Shown here in pieces: positions 44,416-55,879 of a stretch of DNA of 64,000 nucleotides. The notes under the pieces were generated by a model. The model saw only the letters and a program-made list of their open reading frames with translations. It was not told where the DNA came from and made no database searches. The DNA lies in NCBI GenBank assembly GCA_029215795.1, contig JARDYH010000001.1, forward strand, positions 7,124,001 through 7,188,000, given 5' to 3'. The position numbers were made by a program, and so were the translations under genes. Source of the stretch: Anniella stebbinsi. Lineage: Eukaryota; Chordata; Lepidosauria; Squamata; Anniellidae. The stretch's first letter is position 1. Each line of letters opens with the position of its first letter.

Positions 44416-44961
44416 TGTCATGATTCCAAGCCCTCCCGCTGAGATGTGAGACAATTGAGAGGTCTGCCGTATAATCCACAAAGCTTTATCCAGCAAATAA
44501 ACATCTCTTCACACCTGAAGGAAGTGAGAAAGCTAGGAGTTTTCCTCTAAGCTTAATTAGGCTAGCCAGTTGCCCTTTCAACTAAAGGGGAGTGTTTCCC
44601 ACACAGGGACGGTCTTTCTCAAGAAGTCTTTGGCAAGTGGCTAGCCTGGTAGACCGCCTCTCTCCTGCTCGCAACTCCGCTCGCTTGACCCTACAGTGGA
44701 CTCTGGGACCTGTTAATTCTGAAGTCCCCTCCCCCTTCGACAGTAGCTGAGTTCCCAGGGAGGATGGGCTCTGAGTCATTGGCATCCTCTCTGATAAACT
44801 CCTGGAAAGATTTCCCCTTGACTCCTGAAGAATCTTGGAGGTTCTCCTCCCCTGCTTCCTGTCTTGGCTAATAAATTTCTAGTTCTTCTGCTTCTTCAAA
44901 TTCAGATTGACCTCGTGAAACTCCTTCCCCAATGCTAGGGAGACCAGGCCTGATTCTGACA
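44416..44961 (+). mobile_element. Solo LTR with 5-bp target duplication
   Basis: 546 bp, starting 'tgtcatgattccaagcc' and ending 'aggcctgattctgaca' (TG...CA), flanked by the exact 5-bp direct repeat ATAGT (44411-44415 and 44962-44966). An AATAAA near 44873 ('ggctaataaatttctag') is placed as a polyadenylation signal about 90 bases before the end. No internal coding region and no second LTR, so a solo LTR left by recombination. The 5-bp duplication fits Gypsy-like or some retrovirus-like elements; orientation follows the AATAAA. Confidence 0.82.
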
Positions 44962-45060
44962 ATAGTTCTCCCTGGGTCCTAAGAAAGTCTGAGGGCTGGC
45001 AAGTCCTGCTGAGTCAGATTTCAAAACTATGGCCGATTTCATTCCCAAGGGCACCTTAGC

Positions 45061-45307
45061 CTGCTGTGCTCTCCTTCGAAGGGTACATCCAGATGAAGCT
45101 TTTATCATATAGGAAGCTGCCTTATACTGAGTTGGACCCCTGGTCCATTCAGCCCAGTATTGTCGACACTGACTGGCAGCAGCGGCTCTCCAGGGTTTCA
45201 GGTAGGATTCTTTCTTCGCCCTACCTGGAGAAGCCGGGGATCGAACCGGAGACCTTCTGTATGCAAAGCAGGTGACCTATCACACTGAGCTACAGCCTCT
45301 CCCCTCC
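45061..45307 (-). mobile_element. tRNA-Ala SINE with extended 3' tail
   Basis: Minus-strand SINE. The inverted B box reads 'ggttcgatccccgg', and the anticodon arm is the inverse of 'tgtatgcaaagcaggtgacc'. The tail extension 45061-45108 ('ctgctgtgctctccttcgaa', 'acatccagatgaagctttt') is shared with the copy at 30905. Confidence 0.85.
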
Positions 45308-45399
45308 TGATCAAGCAATCCCATTCATGCAATTTTACAGGACATCCAAATGGTGTCTGCTTCCATTCATAGCTCCTGTGTTTTCCCGCCACTTGTTCT

Positions 45400-46720
45400 G
45401 CACCACTGCAGAAAACCCGCAATGTAAGAAAAGCTGGAAAGACTGTACAATGTCTTCTGCTTGTCGGCACTGGGAGCGCTCCACCTGACTGGCAACTAGT
45501 TGACACCAGGGCTGTGCACAGCCCCCCCCCCCCGATCCAGTCCAGACTGGATCGGACCTCCCCAGATCCAGTCTGGAACCAGATTCAGATCCGGATCCCC
45601 GGATCGAGATCTGGAGACCCTCCTTTTCCTCATAGACTTGCAAGTCTATGGGGAAGAGGACTCATCGCCTTCCCCCCCACTCTCCTTGCTTACCTGCTTC
45701 CTCCTCGTCACCACCTGGTTCTAGTAGAGAGGAAGCAGCGGCAGCAGCAAACGGTGGCGGCGGCAAGGAGGCAGCAGGTAAGCAGGGAGAGTGGGGGGAG
45801 GGTGGTGAGTCCAATGGACTCACTGCCGGCCTGGCATCCCTGCGTGTCGGCTGCGCACCAGCACCCAGGGACCTGGAAGGTTGATCTGGAACTATCCAAT
45901 CCGGTCCAGAACGATCCAGACCTCCCCCAATTCTGTTCGGATCTGGAAGGTCCGGATCACCCCAATCCATGCACAACCCTAGTTGACACAGCCCTGGAGT
46001 AAGATCTTCGAAACAGCCAGTTGCAGTAAGCAGCCTCACTGCTCTGTCCATGGCAGCCATTTGTTGCACCATTGCGGGCTGCGGTACCCAGAAAAGAGCC
46101 TCTGAAGACGATCTTAACAATTGGGCAGAAATATATGGAAGGACGTGCTTCTTCAGGTATCTGGGTCCTGAGGCATTTAGGACTTTTGAGGTCAGCACCA
46201 AACTTTGAATCAGGCCCAGAAACTGACTGGCAACCAGGGCAGTTGACATAGCTTTGGAGTAATATGTTTGAAATTATCCAGGAGGGAGGTTATGAGTGCA
46301 TGGAGAACTTTCGCCAATCTCTCTCTGTCTAGGTAGGGTCACAGCTGGTATATCAGCCGAAGCTGGTAAAAAGCAATTCATGCCCCCTGAGGTCACTTGG
46401 GTCTCAAGTGACAGAGCTGGGTCTATGAACATTCCCAGACTATGACCTTGCTCCTTCTGGGGAAGAGCAACCCCATTTAGAGCAGATTGAACGCCACTTC
46501 CCTGGACAGATGAACCACCTACTAACAGCAGCTCCATCTTGCCCAGATTGAGTCTCAGTTTAATGACACTTGTCCAGCTCATTACTGAATCCAAGCTGGT
46601 CAAGGACAGTCACTGCTTCACCTGTATTTGTTGAAAAGGAGAGGTAGATTTGACTGTCATGCCATTCCTCCAGACAATCTCTTCCAGTGGTTTCATGTAG
46701 ATGTTAGGGTGGGTGGGTGG
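45400..46720 (-). mobile_element. Decayed L3/CR1-like LINE, related to the 40.6-kb copy
   Basis: Minus-strand frames at 46603-46274 (LVGGSSVQGSGVQSALNGVA, then LPQKEQGHSLGMFIDPALSL) and 46249 to about 46000 (AVRLLTATGCFEDLTPGLCQ, preceded by ASGPRYLKKHVLPY) match the post-polymerase region of the intact LINE (LVGGSADRMEGVQPVLDGVA; ARLITGTSRFEHIRPTLARL). Stops and indels separate the pieces. It is interrupted by a hAT MITE at 45507-45981. Confidence 0.85.
45507..45981. mobile_element. hAT-type MITE with exact 8-bp target duplication
   Basis: 475 bp. Starts 'cagggctgtgcacagccc' and ends 'ccatgcacaaccct' plus A; the inverse reads 'agggttgtgcatgg', so the ends are terminal repeats. Flanked by GTTGACAC at 45499-45506 and 45982-45989, the 8-bp duplication of hAT elements. 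Inside are many GATCCGGATC-like palindromes. No transposase. A 142-bp relative lies at 60777-60918. Confidence 0.9.
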
Positions 46721-46740
46721 ATGGGTGGATGGATACAGTG
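46711..46740. repeat. Short TGGG/TGGA repeat
   Basis: About 30 bases of GGTGGG/GGATGG units at the edge of the decayed LINE. Confidence 0.8.
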
Positions 46741-47630
46741 CTGGGCCTCATCCTTCTTGGGTGCTCCACAGACTTGGCCAACCTCTGAATGGACGACAGA
46801 CAAAAAGTAACTCCTAGCTAATACACATTTTGTTGATTTGCAAGGACAGGCTTGGAATGAATGGCTCTTGCAACCGCCAGGGCTTGCAGCCTATCCTGTG
46901 CTTGCCCATTTCCTTGGTTCTGAAGAGGGTCATGAGTGCAAAGGTGGCTGGTCCCAAACAGAAGCTTCCCAGAGACCTCCACTGCCTCCCAAAAATGGCT
47001 TGGCTCAAACTGAGAGCCTAGATAGGATCTGGAGCAGAGGTGGGCAATTCCCATCAGCCCTCGATAGCATAGCCAATGATGAGGGATGATGGGAGTTATA
47101 GTCCACTAGATGTTGTTGGACTACAGGTTGCCCTCTCATAAGCTAGAGGCTCTGCCCCTTCCTTGCTATCAGCCATGCAAGCAACTATGCAATTGTTCCC
47201 TTCCTCCCGAGCAGTTCCACACAGAGGGTAGTGGTCTTGTGCAGCTAGCCAGGCACTGATGGCCCTGGACCTTCTGCCTAGCTCATCTCCTCTGCTCCTG
47301 TATCCCTGGAGTAGGGTGATGAGGAGGCATCCAAGATCCACCCATGAGTCCAGGCAACCAGCACTTAGCTCTGCAGTACTGCTGCTGGAACATCAGGATC
47401 TGAAGGCTCCAGAATAGTAGGTTCCTCAGGGTTGCTGACAGAGATGGGCTTGCTGGGGGAGAATCCTGATCCCCCCTACTCCTCTGAAGGAACCCCAGGT
47501 TTAGGCCCTGGGCATGGCTGTTGTCCACCCATTGGGAAATTGCTGGTTTACTGCCACTGGCTTTATTGTCACGTATTTCCAAGTGGGAAATGTATTCTTG
47601 CTGTCTCTGAGGTTGATTACCAGGGAGAGC
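46741..47630. other. Non-coding stretch with one hAT-like MITE (47035-47137)
   Basis: 47035-47137 starts 'cagaggtgggcaattccca' and carries 'gatgggagttatagtcca' and 'ttggactacaggttgccct', the hAT-like family of 3235. The rest is unrecognised. Confidence 0.5.
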
Positions 47631-48032
47631 ATAGGAAGCTGCCTTATCTCAGGACAGACCCTTGGTCCACCAAGCCCAGTATTATCTACACTGACAGGCA
47701 GCAGCTCTCCAAAGTCTTGTGCAGAGAAGGATCTATCCCAGCAGCTGCTAACTTACCCTTTTTTACCTTGAACCTGGCACCTTTTTATAGGGTTTTAGAC
47801 ATGGAGGATAAACTCATAATTGGCTACCGATCATGATGGCTATATCTTTCCTCCAGTCTCAGCAGCAATATGTCTCAAAACCAGGGGGCATGACCATGAG
47901 GGTGCTGTTGCACACATGTCCTGCTTATGGGCTTCCCTTTGGAGCATCTGGTTGGCCATTGTCACTGTAGGGACAGAATGCTAGACTAGAGGGGCCTTTG
48001 GATTGATAAAGCATGGTCCTCCTTATGTTCTT
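47631..48032. mobile_element. SINE (-) followed by CR1 group-B 3' end (+)
   Basis: 47631-47790 is a degenerate minus-strand tRNA-Ala SINE ('gaagctgccttatctcagg' ... 'ttgaacctggcacctttt'). 47801-48032 is the plus-strand group-B UTR ('gggtgctgttgcacacatgt', 'gaatgctagactagaggggc', 'gatt' then 'aaagcatggtcctccttatg'). Confidence 0.7.
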
Positions 48033-48867
48033 CTGCATGCAACGCATGTGGCCTTCCACCAAGCTGCCATCCCTCCATCAATGTTTTGTCATTCATTGTA
48101 CACTCAGCTCCCCATTGATGAGGTCCCAAACCCCTTGGGGGGCCTTGAAACTTCAACCACCTGCTCCCCATTCCAAAGAATTCTTTCAACTTCTTCTTTT
48201 TCTAAGAATCAATCCTATGCCCAGGCTTAAACTGTTTCCCTGCGGCCACTGAACCTCTCCTATGGGAGACAGTTCTTGCATTGTGCTCCACAGCCTCTGC
48301 CTTCCAGCTGGTGATGTGCTAGGAATAATAAGTTTGCCTTCAACGCAGCTCCTGCCAGCAGCGTTTTCAGTCTTCCCTCCTCTCGCATCCATTAGCCATC
48401 AGCGACTTGCGTTGTAAATGCCTTCTGCCAGGAGCCGCGCACCACCAGAGTGCAATCACGTCGTAACTTTGTGATCCTGCTGCCCAGAAAGGTCATCAAC
48501 ACCATGTACCAGCTTTAAGGGTTGTGAAATGGTCTAAATGCTACTGATGTAGGATCAACGTGTTCTTCTAAGGAGGCTGGCTCTCCTGCAATCAATTCTT
48601 GGCGGAGAACGGTCACCTCAAGACAGGATGTGGTACAGGGATCCTGGCGCACAAAGCCAGCCACGGAAGAGCTAGCTTTGCACCTTGGCAACACCATTTG
48701 TGCAACATCAAAAGGAGCAACTACAGAAGAATTACAGAGAAACATTACCATAAAGCGTCAACGTTTCCCATTTCAGGCAGGCGTTTGGACTTTGGAGTCT
48801 CAGCTGGCTTACGCATGCTGGAGTAGGGTTTTGTTTTTAACCTGCTGGGTGCTGTTCTTTCTTTCTT
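48033..48867. other. Non-coding stretch, nothing recognised
   Basis: No conserved coding segment or clear repeat was recognised on either strand. Confidence 0.4.
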
Positions 48868-49425
48868 ATTATAAACATACAAAGAGCCACACTGGATCAA
48901 CCCAAGGCCAATTTATTCCAGCATTCAGCTCCCACAGAGGCCAACCAGATACTGGGAGGGTGGGATTGTTCTTGTGCCCTACTCTTCGGTTTCCCACAGG
49001 GAGCTGGTTGGCCACTGTGTGAACAGAACGCTGGATGAGATAGGCAGCCTTCTCCTTCATGAATCTGTCTAGCCCCCTTTTAAAGCCATCCAAATTGGTG
49101 CCATCTTGTGGTGGCAAATTTCATCATTTAACTATGTGCTGTGTGAAGAAGTCCTTCCTTTTATCTTTCCTTAATCTCCCACTAATCAGCTTCATGGGAT
49201 GACCCCTGTAGGTTCTAGTATTATAAGAGAGGGAGAAAAATGTCTCCGTTTCCACATTCTCCACACCATGCATGATGTTGTAAACTTCTATTATGCCTCC
49301 CCTAACTTGCCTTTTTTCCCTCTAAGCTCAACGGTGCCAGATGTATCATCTTTCCTCACAGGAGAGTTGCTCCAGCCCCTTGATCATTTTAGTAGCCCTT
49401 TTCTGCAGCTACTGCTCTCATGTTT
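48868..49425 (-). mobile_element. CR1 group-B LINE, longer minus-strand copy
   Basis: Covers the UTR ('ggttggccactgtgtgaaca'), the C-terminal block (inverse of 'ctagccccct', 'tttaaagccatccaaattgg', 'atgtgctgtgtgaagaag') and more upstream coding DNA ('gatgttgtaaacttctatta', 'ttgctccagccccttgatca'). Confidence 0.7.
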
Positions 49426-49434
49426 TGCTTTTGG

Positions 49435-49525
49435 GCTTCTCAAAGGCATCTAGTCAGTCACTGCAGGGAAACAGGATGCTAGACTAGAAGGGTTTTTTAA
49501 TCTGATCCAGCAGGATTCTTATGAG
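49435..49525 (+). mobile_element. CR1-like 3' end, plus strand
   Basis: 'gaaacaggatgctagacta', 'gaagggttttttaatctgat' and 'ccagcaggattcttatg' form a CR1-like terminus in the opposite orientation to the copy on its left. Confidence 0.6.
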
Positions 49526-50929
49526 AGAAACAAAAAATACTGCCAATTTAGAGATAAGAGACAAATGATCATGGGAGATCTTGACATAGCATTATGGTCA
49601 CTGTTCTTTGGACCAGTGGGTCTTTGTAGCTAGAGCTGCAGGGAGATGTTAGCTTTGCTCCTGGAAGGTGAGGAAAATAGGTAACAACCATGAGCATTTG
49701 AGGTTCCTAGAAGAAGTCATCAATTATTTTCTAACAAAAACGGCACTTACTGTCCTGCTGCAGAGAGACACGGCCGTTCCAATGCTGTTCCATGTTTTCT
49801 TGAACCATGCAGAGTTGAGCTTGTGTGCCTTGTTGTCCCTGTGAAGAAGATTCCTGGTTTCATATGGACACTAGAAAAAAGCACATCTTTGATATGTGTG
49901 GATCAGTGTGTGTGTCTTAAAACTGCATTTGGATTAAGGAGACATTTAATATGGAAAACAGACATCTTTTCCTTCAGAGTCTGTAGCACTAAAATTACCA
50001 AGACAAGAACCCTCTGACACTAAATGTTTCCAAGTGAGCAACACATAAGAAAACAGACACCCATTGGCTTGGCTATAATACTAAGAACTCTATATAGGGC
50101 TGTCACATTGATTACAGAAATCTTAGCTGATTAATTGATTAACAGAAACATCCCATATACCAACTACTTCTTGGGGAAAGGGAAATATACAACTCCAATG
50201 GGCACCTCTGTTGTATACATAAGAGGTAGGCAACTGCAGAGGATTGGGCAACTGAATTTGACCCTCCGGGGGCCGCACCCTTTCCCAACCACAGCTGCAA
50301 TCACCCTTGTTATATGTGCTCAACCCAGAAAATCCAAAAGATGTGTAAACATGGCAGACCGACTAGGGCCCAGGCATCAGAGGTGGGAGAAAAGTGAATG
50401 CAGGTTTACAGAGGGAAAAAGAAGTCAGGAGAGCCCATTCACATCATAGCAGTAGATTTCCAGTACTGGCAAGGTGGACTAGATGCCCTTTAAGGACCCT
50501 TCCACTCTGGAATCAGGCACTCTGATTGCATAGTTCTTTTATACCTGTGTTGGCCATGGGAGAAGGTCATTTCTCACCCACCTGTCTGTGTTGCACAGAG
50601 CATCTGTAGAAACGTACTCCGTAATGAATTCCAGATGGGCAGCCACATTAGTGTCTTGTAGCAAATAATAGTAATTAAAAAATGAGAGTCATGTGGCCAT
50701 AAAGCAAGGGTGACAAAGCTCTTTCAGGCTGACAGCCAAATTCAATTTTGGAAAAGTGCTCAGGGGGCGCATTCCATTGGTGGGTGGGACTGAAAGGGAA
50801 AGGGGCAGGACCAAAATACCAGCATGCTTCAGCTTAAAGCTTTTACTGGCAGTAAGTAACAGCCTTAAAAGAGATGTGTCAACCATTTTGAATGGGGGGA
50901 AAGCTGTTGAAAGGCCAGGAAAACATGAA
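49526..50929. other. Non-coding stretch, nothing firm
   Basis: No gene recognised. Around 50697-50800 a weak hAT-like pattern ('aagggtgacaaagctctttc') may be present. Confidence 0.35.
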
Positions 50930-51469
50930 GGCTGCGTTCGAACAACACAAGAGTCAATGGTGGGTTAATTGTCAATTCCAGGGCTGATTATAGAGGAGGT
51001 ACTCCCCATACAGCATGTCCCCAGACAACTGTGGAGTGGTTGAGGCTGGCATAGAGTGGACTAATAGTCAACCCGGCATTTGACTGATACAGCCCATGCC
51101 CCTCTCCCCACCCTCCCTCCTCCCTCAGCCCTCCCAGTGCTATCCCAGCAGCCATTGCGACTCTGCTGGCCAGACTAGAATGGCAGCCAACGCTTTGGTC
51201 ACTCTTACCTGGGGACTCTGTAGCCAGCTGAGATAGTCCACTCAACCCTGCAAAATAGTCCACTGAGCTTGACAGACAACACGCTAACCAATGGTTGTGC
51301 AGATAGTCAACTCTGCAGAACGTTGGTTATTTCCATTGGTTATTTTGAGGAAATAGTCAGCCGTGGGGTGTTTTCCCCCTGACAGACAACACAATAACCA
51401 ACCGTTGACTATTTAACCAACAGTTGACAACTTAAACCACCGTTGGTTAGCGTGTTGTCTGAGCTGAAA
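50930..51469. mobile_element. 540-bp inverted-repeat element, same family as 38251-38770
   Basis: The left end 'ggctgcgttcgaacaacac' and right end 'gttagcgtgttgtctgagct' are inverse-related. Internal order matches the 38.3-kb copy: 'actccccatacagcatgtcc', 'gctatcccagcagccattgc', 'ggggactctgtagccagc', a mid-element 'ttgacagacaacacgctaac', then 'gaggaaatagtcagccgtgg' and 'gacagacaacacaataacca'. No target duplication found; the outermost bases are diverged. Confidence 0.75.
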
Positions 51470-52166
51470 TGTTCAGGAAAAAGGGGATTAGGCCATCAGG
51501 CATAATTCAGAGGGCCATATAAGGTTTGATTTGGCCCATTTGCCTGAGGTTCAACCAACACATGCACACACACCACCATAAAGACTAGCAAAGTTCTTGT
51601 GAAATAAGTTTTGGTATCTGCCAAAGTGGACCCTAGTATTGACAAAAGCTTTATGCTGCAGTACTTTTGTTAATCTTTAATATACCCACTGACTCTCTGC
51701 TTCTTTTTGCCCTGTAACAGGTGTCTCAAATGCTGTCAAGAACAGCCCAACAGATAACAAGAACCTAGAAGAACACAGTGCAGACAGCTAAATGACCCCA
51801 ATCAATCTTATGCCACACTCTTTTCTGCTGAGCTAGTAGGAAATATAAAGCCAATAGATGGGGCTCATCTATTATAAGAGATGCCTCAATTCCCCCCCCC
51901 CCCAGCCTCCTAACCACCGAAGCAAGGGAAAAGGAGAGAACGTAAAGCCACCAACTTCACAATATAAATGGAAGAATTAAACTGTCAAGGGACCCCAGAC
52001 TGAAGAGATTCCTTCTGCAGCTCTGGTAGCATGTTGAGTCCTCGATGCACTACACCACTGCAAATAGGTCATCAGTGTGTTAACCATAGAACAAAGTCAC
52101 AGGGATGGCCCAAGATATTGGGATGGCCCAAGTCACAGGGATGGCCTGAGACGAAGGACAAGATTC
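51470..52166. other. Non-coding stretch, nothing recognised
   Basis: A C run lies at 51894-51903. No gene or clear repeat otherwise. Confidence 0.4.
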
Positions 52167-52225
52167 ATTCATTCATTATTCCATATCTATTCTGCCCAAT
52201 CGCCAAAGCTCTAGGCAGTTTATAA
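52167..52225 (-). mobile_element. L3-LINE 3' fragment
   Basis: ATTC-type units followed by 'ctattctgcccaatcgccaa' and 'agctctaggcagtttataaa', a diverged form of the L3 3' end. Confidence 0.55.
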
Positions 52226-52332
52226 AGATAAAAAAAACTTAAATACAGTATGCATACTATATACTATATATACAGTAAATACAGTATGCATACTATAAGA
52301 ACAGTTTCGTTACAAACATATAAACAAAACAG

Positions 52333-52700
52333 TCACAGAATCATAGAATCATAACGGGCCTATAAGGCCAAGGAGTCCAACCCCCTGCTCACTGCAGGAA
52401 TCCACCTTAAAGCATCCTTGACAGATGGCTGTCCAGCTGCATCTCGAATGCCTCTAGTGTGGGAGAGCCCACGACCTCCCTAAGGAATTGGTTCCATTGT
52501 GGTACTGCTCTAATAGTCAGGAAGTTTTTCCTGATGTCCCGCCAGAATCTGTTTTCCTGTAACTTGAGCCCATTATTCCGCATCCTACACTCTGGGATGA
52601 TCGAGAAGAGATCCTGGTCCTCCTCTGTGTGACAGCCTTTCAAATATTTGAAGAGTGCTATCATGACTCCCCTCAATCTTCTCTTACTCCAGGCTAAACA
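52333..52700 (-). mobile_element. CR1 LINE 3' end, group A, with preserved C-terminal frame
   Basis: A minus-strand frame (52676-52407) encodes NGLKLQENRFWRDIRKNFLT, then QWNQFLREVVGSPTLEAFEM, the CR1 ORF2 C-terminus. The tail is the inverse of 'gaatcatagaatcataacgg'. Confidence 0.88.
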
Positions 52701-52721
52701 TGTTCAGTCACACATATATAC

Positions 52722-52976
52722 ACTAGGGCTGGCCCTACCATGAGGCAGTTGACCCAACAGCTTTTGGGTGTCATAAATGGGCATCAAATTGGTAGTTCTT
52801 ACTCTGTTATCATTGTATTTCTACTATCAGGGATGTTGAAAGGTGCTTATGGGATCTTCTGTCTCATATACCAAGATAACTTGGCTGGCTTTGGATACTA
52901 TGCATCTCAGTTTGGGGGGGGGGGGTCACCATTTGCTGCTCTTCCTTAAGCAGCAAAATATCTTGGGCTAGTCCCA
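52722..52976. mobile_element. hAT-like repeat, copy 2 (partner at 27150-27315)
   Basis: Begins 'tagggctggccctaccatga' and ends 'atcttgggctagtccc', roughly inverse termini. Internal 'gataacttggctggctttgg' and 'atttgctgctcttcctta' match copy 1. Confidence 0.55.
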
Positions 52977-53029
52977 ACACACACACATATCCAAACAATA
53001 GCCCATGGCCTGATTAAAAACCGTTCATA

Positions 53030-53190
53030 TGCTGCCAAATGCCTGGGAGTAGAGGAAGGTCTTAACCTGGCACCAAAAAGGCTCCAGGTGGGCCTCACTG
53101 AGGAGATGGTTTCTTAATTTGGTGGCCACCACCAAGAAGGCCCTCAAAAACTTCCCTCAGAGGAGGAACCTGGAGGAGGGACTTAGAAAA
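53030..53190 (-). mobile_element. L3-LINE ORF2 C-terminal fragment
   Basis: 'tgctgccaaatgcctgggag', 'aggaaggtcttaacctggca' and 'ggcctcactgaggagatgg' match 40862-41000 of the intact LINE, which encodes ...LRQVKTFLFSQAFGNI-like residues on the minus strand. Confidence 0.75.
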
Positions 53191-53199
53191 TGAGCATGG

Positions 53200-54512
53200 T
53201 ATATGGATGGGTTCAGACAGTGCCTTCCTCGCAATTCCATGTACAAGACTGGAACGGTCAGAGTATAGCCAGGCAAAAGGGACAGTTCCAAGAAGCAGAG
53301 TCAAACAAGAGCCTAATGGAGCACAGAGATTCAGTCACATAACACAGCCAGAGGAACAAGGGTTCAAGTCACTAGGAACGGAAATAAGAAGTTATTCCAG
53401 CAGCCAGTGAGACCCCACTGAGAGTTTATATGCTGGAGCTTTTAGAGCCCCACCCAGAACTCAGTTGTATCATATGACAGGCTTGGGTAAGAAGCCCTCC
53501 TCATGAGTAGCTCCCTAGTATGAGGAGTCCTTTAGTCATGAGGATCCCTCTTCAGCAAGTGGGCATTCCTTCACCTGGCCACTAGCCTAGTCTGAATCTT
53601 AAGATGCCAGCATTCTTGGGGGCTGGGTGGTTCAGCATCCCTCTGCCTCAGAACTGAGCTCTCTACCTCTTCAGGAGGCCAGTCTGAGGACATCACCCCT
53701 GTGGGCCTAGAACCATTTTTGATAATGACAGGAATCTCTGTGATGACCTGTTCCCCAGAGACATGTGGCTCCAAAGCTTTGAACTCTTCTTCCGACAAGG
53801 GATTCCCCCCCCCCCCCTCAGCATGACACACATGATTACGGAAATCTCCCTTTCCCTCCCCACCCCCAACATCTGCCATCTGAGGTAGCCTCCTCACTCT
53901 TCATAACAGTAGGGCCAGCCTGCAAGGACATGTCTGTTTCCTTGGATGCCTCCAAACGCTTTCTACAATTTCTCCATGTATTCCAAATCCTGCACTACCA
54001 CTTAAACCAGATCGCGAGGAGTTATGAAAATATCTCATTACACAGCAAGAGCAGGCGATGAAACGGCAGATTAAATCCAGGGTTGGTAAGTGTAAAATGA
54101 GGCACAGTGAACATGAAACGCCCCACATTTACTTACACCCCACTGAGTTCAGAATTAGCTGGTGCTGCTCAAGTCAGATCCAGGGCTCATTACATAGAGC
54201 AAATCTAAAAACACCCACTGCTCATCTGCAGCTGTGCTGAAAGTAGTCCGACTTGGGTGGGTGGGAAACAGAAAACAGCAGAGACTTAGAAGGGGCAGGT
54301 GGTCAAAATCTACAGCGTTCCTCAACAGTTGCAAAGATGAGCTGGTATGGTGTTGATTGCAATAGCACTAAAGACTGTCACGATTATTTCTAACACAACA
54401 TGTCCATTGTGTGATTTCAGTATTCAAATTTCAGGGAGGTCAGAGGGGGTACCCCCTTGACAATTCATTACAGCCCCCTTACTAGTGTTTTTAGAATATG
54501 GTGGATTCAGGA
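53200..54512. other. Unassigned stretch, possible LTR-retroelement remnant
   Basis: 53215-53480 has 'gagtatagccaggcaaaagg', 'gaagcagagtcaaacaagag' and 'tttagagccccacccagaac', a pattern loosely repeated near 59.8-60.0 kb. I suspect LTR remnants but found no ends or duplication. The rest is unrecognised, with a C run at 53807-53818. Confidence 0.25.
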
Positions 54513-54890
54513 TTTAAGAACATGAGAAGAGCCTTGATGGATCAGACCAAGGGGCCCTGTAGTCCTGCATTCCAATCACAGAGTAGCCAACCAGCTGCCA
54601 GTAGGAAATCCACATGCAGGGCGTGAGTGTAGCAACACCCTCCTACCCATGTTCCCCAGCAACTAGTGTACATATAGGCATACTGCCTCTGATACTGGAG
54701 ATAGCATATAGCCATCAGGACTAGTAGCTATTGCCTTCTCCTCCATGAATTTGTCCAACCCCCTTTTAAAGCCATCCAAACTGGTGCCATCACTACATCT
54801 TGCGGTAGCAAATTCCATAGTTTATGCACTGTGTGATCGTCGCGCAAATCCCAGAGTTTATGTGCTAATTCCATAGTTTAACTATGTTCT
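54513..54890 (-). mobile_element. CR1 group-B 3' end
   Basis: 'cccatgttccccagcaacta', 'tactgcctctgatactggag' and 'ccccttttaaagccatccaa' in minus orientation. The segment around 54810-54890 repeats 'attccatagttta' twice, an internal duplication. Confidence 0.75.
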
Positions 54891-54914
54891 GGAATTTTGC
54901 TTTGGAACACAAAT

Positions 54915-55075
54915 CATAGTCTCTCTGGCTGAGTACTGTTTGCCACACTGACTGAATGTGGCATTCACTGATCTCCGGCAGAGAATTTTCCCATCACCTT
55001 GTCCTTTTGAATGGAAATGCCAGGGATTGAGCCCATGACTTTAAGCATGTGTGTTACCCCTGCGCTATGGTCCAT
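54915..55075 (-). mobile_element. Degenerate tRNA-derived SINE
   Basis: 'gaaatgccagggattgagcc' with 'catgactttaagcatgtgtg' and 'cctgcgctatgg' follows the inverted tRNA head; the body 'actgactgaatgtggcatt' is poorly kept. Confidence 0.5.
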
Positions 55076-55736
55076 CACAAAGGCTAAAATGGGGGGGGCA
55101 TCAGGGGGGCTTTGGGATTTCATTAAGGCCCCCTTCCTTTCCCAGCAAATCTGCATGTGGCAAGTCACTTATTCCTCTTCAGTTTCCCCTCTGTACAGCT
55201 GCTGTGAAGTTAAGCACCCACAACAAAGAAAGTTATGCGGCACTTTGAATATTAAACCTCATTGCTTGAATGGAAATTAGTAGTAGTGGGTTGGGGGACA
55301 CTCAAAGGAGAAGAGGGGTCCCCCTGGTACTGTGACAGAATAAGTAATCACCCACATCCACGAATGTCATGAAGACCTAACATGCTCTTTTCCCCTTTTC
55401 CCCATTTGCCCATGCTCAGCCACCCAAGGGGACAGATGTTCCATCCAGAACAGTAATTACACAGCCTGTGTTATCTGCCGTTTTAATAATCCTCTTCCAC
55501 TAATGCCGGCAAACCATTCACACTCCTGCTTGCAAGGATTAAGTCATCTGCTGCCCTGATCAAAACACCTTTTGGGGGAGGCTAAAAACATTTCTCTTGA
55601 AATAGTTCCATACCTCAAGCTGAGCTGCTGGTTTGTGCATTCGGACTTTGCACCTGCCTTGGTGTGGCTGAGCTGCTGAGGAACTTTAGACCTCACAGGT
55701 AAAAAGGAAATGGTGGGGTGCCCCTTTGCAACTAGA
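55076..55736. other. Non-coding stretch, nothing recognised
   Basis: No gene or clear repeat recognised on either strand. Confidence 0.4.
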
Positions 55737-55873
55737 TCAGAGGTGGACAAGCCATGGGCCTCCAGATGTTTTGGCCTACAAATCCCACCAGCCCTCACCA
55801 CTGGCTATGCTGGTTAGAGCGGATGGACGTTGTGGCCTTCCAGACGTTTTGACCTACATTGCCCACCTCTGAA
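55737..55873. mobile_element. hAT-like MITE, well preserved
   Basis: Starts 'cagaggtggacaagccatg' and ends 'attgcccacctctga', inverse termini. Core 'ccagatgttttggcctacaa' and 'ccagacgttttgacctacat'. Termini CAGAGGTGG/CCACCTCTG agree with hAT. Confidence 0.75.
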
Positions 55874-55879
55874 CTAGAT

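Noticed and set aside
45662..46249. 195-residue minus-strand frame with a Pro/Ser-rich end
   Set aside because: The N-terminal part is decayed LINE ORF2 and the rest is the inserted hAT MITE; not one gene.
53571..53897. 108-residue minus-strand frame (possible gene)
   Set aside because: Low-complexity Gly/Glu stretch from a C run and no family motif; the surrounding DNA looks like repeat remnant.
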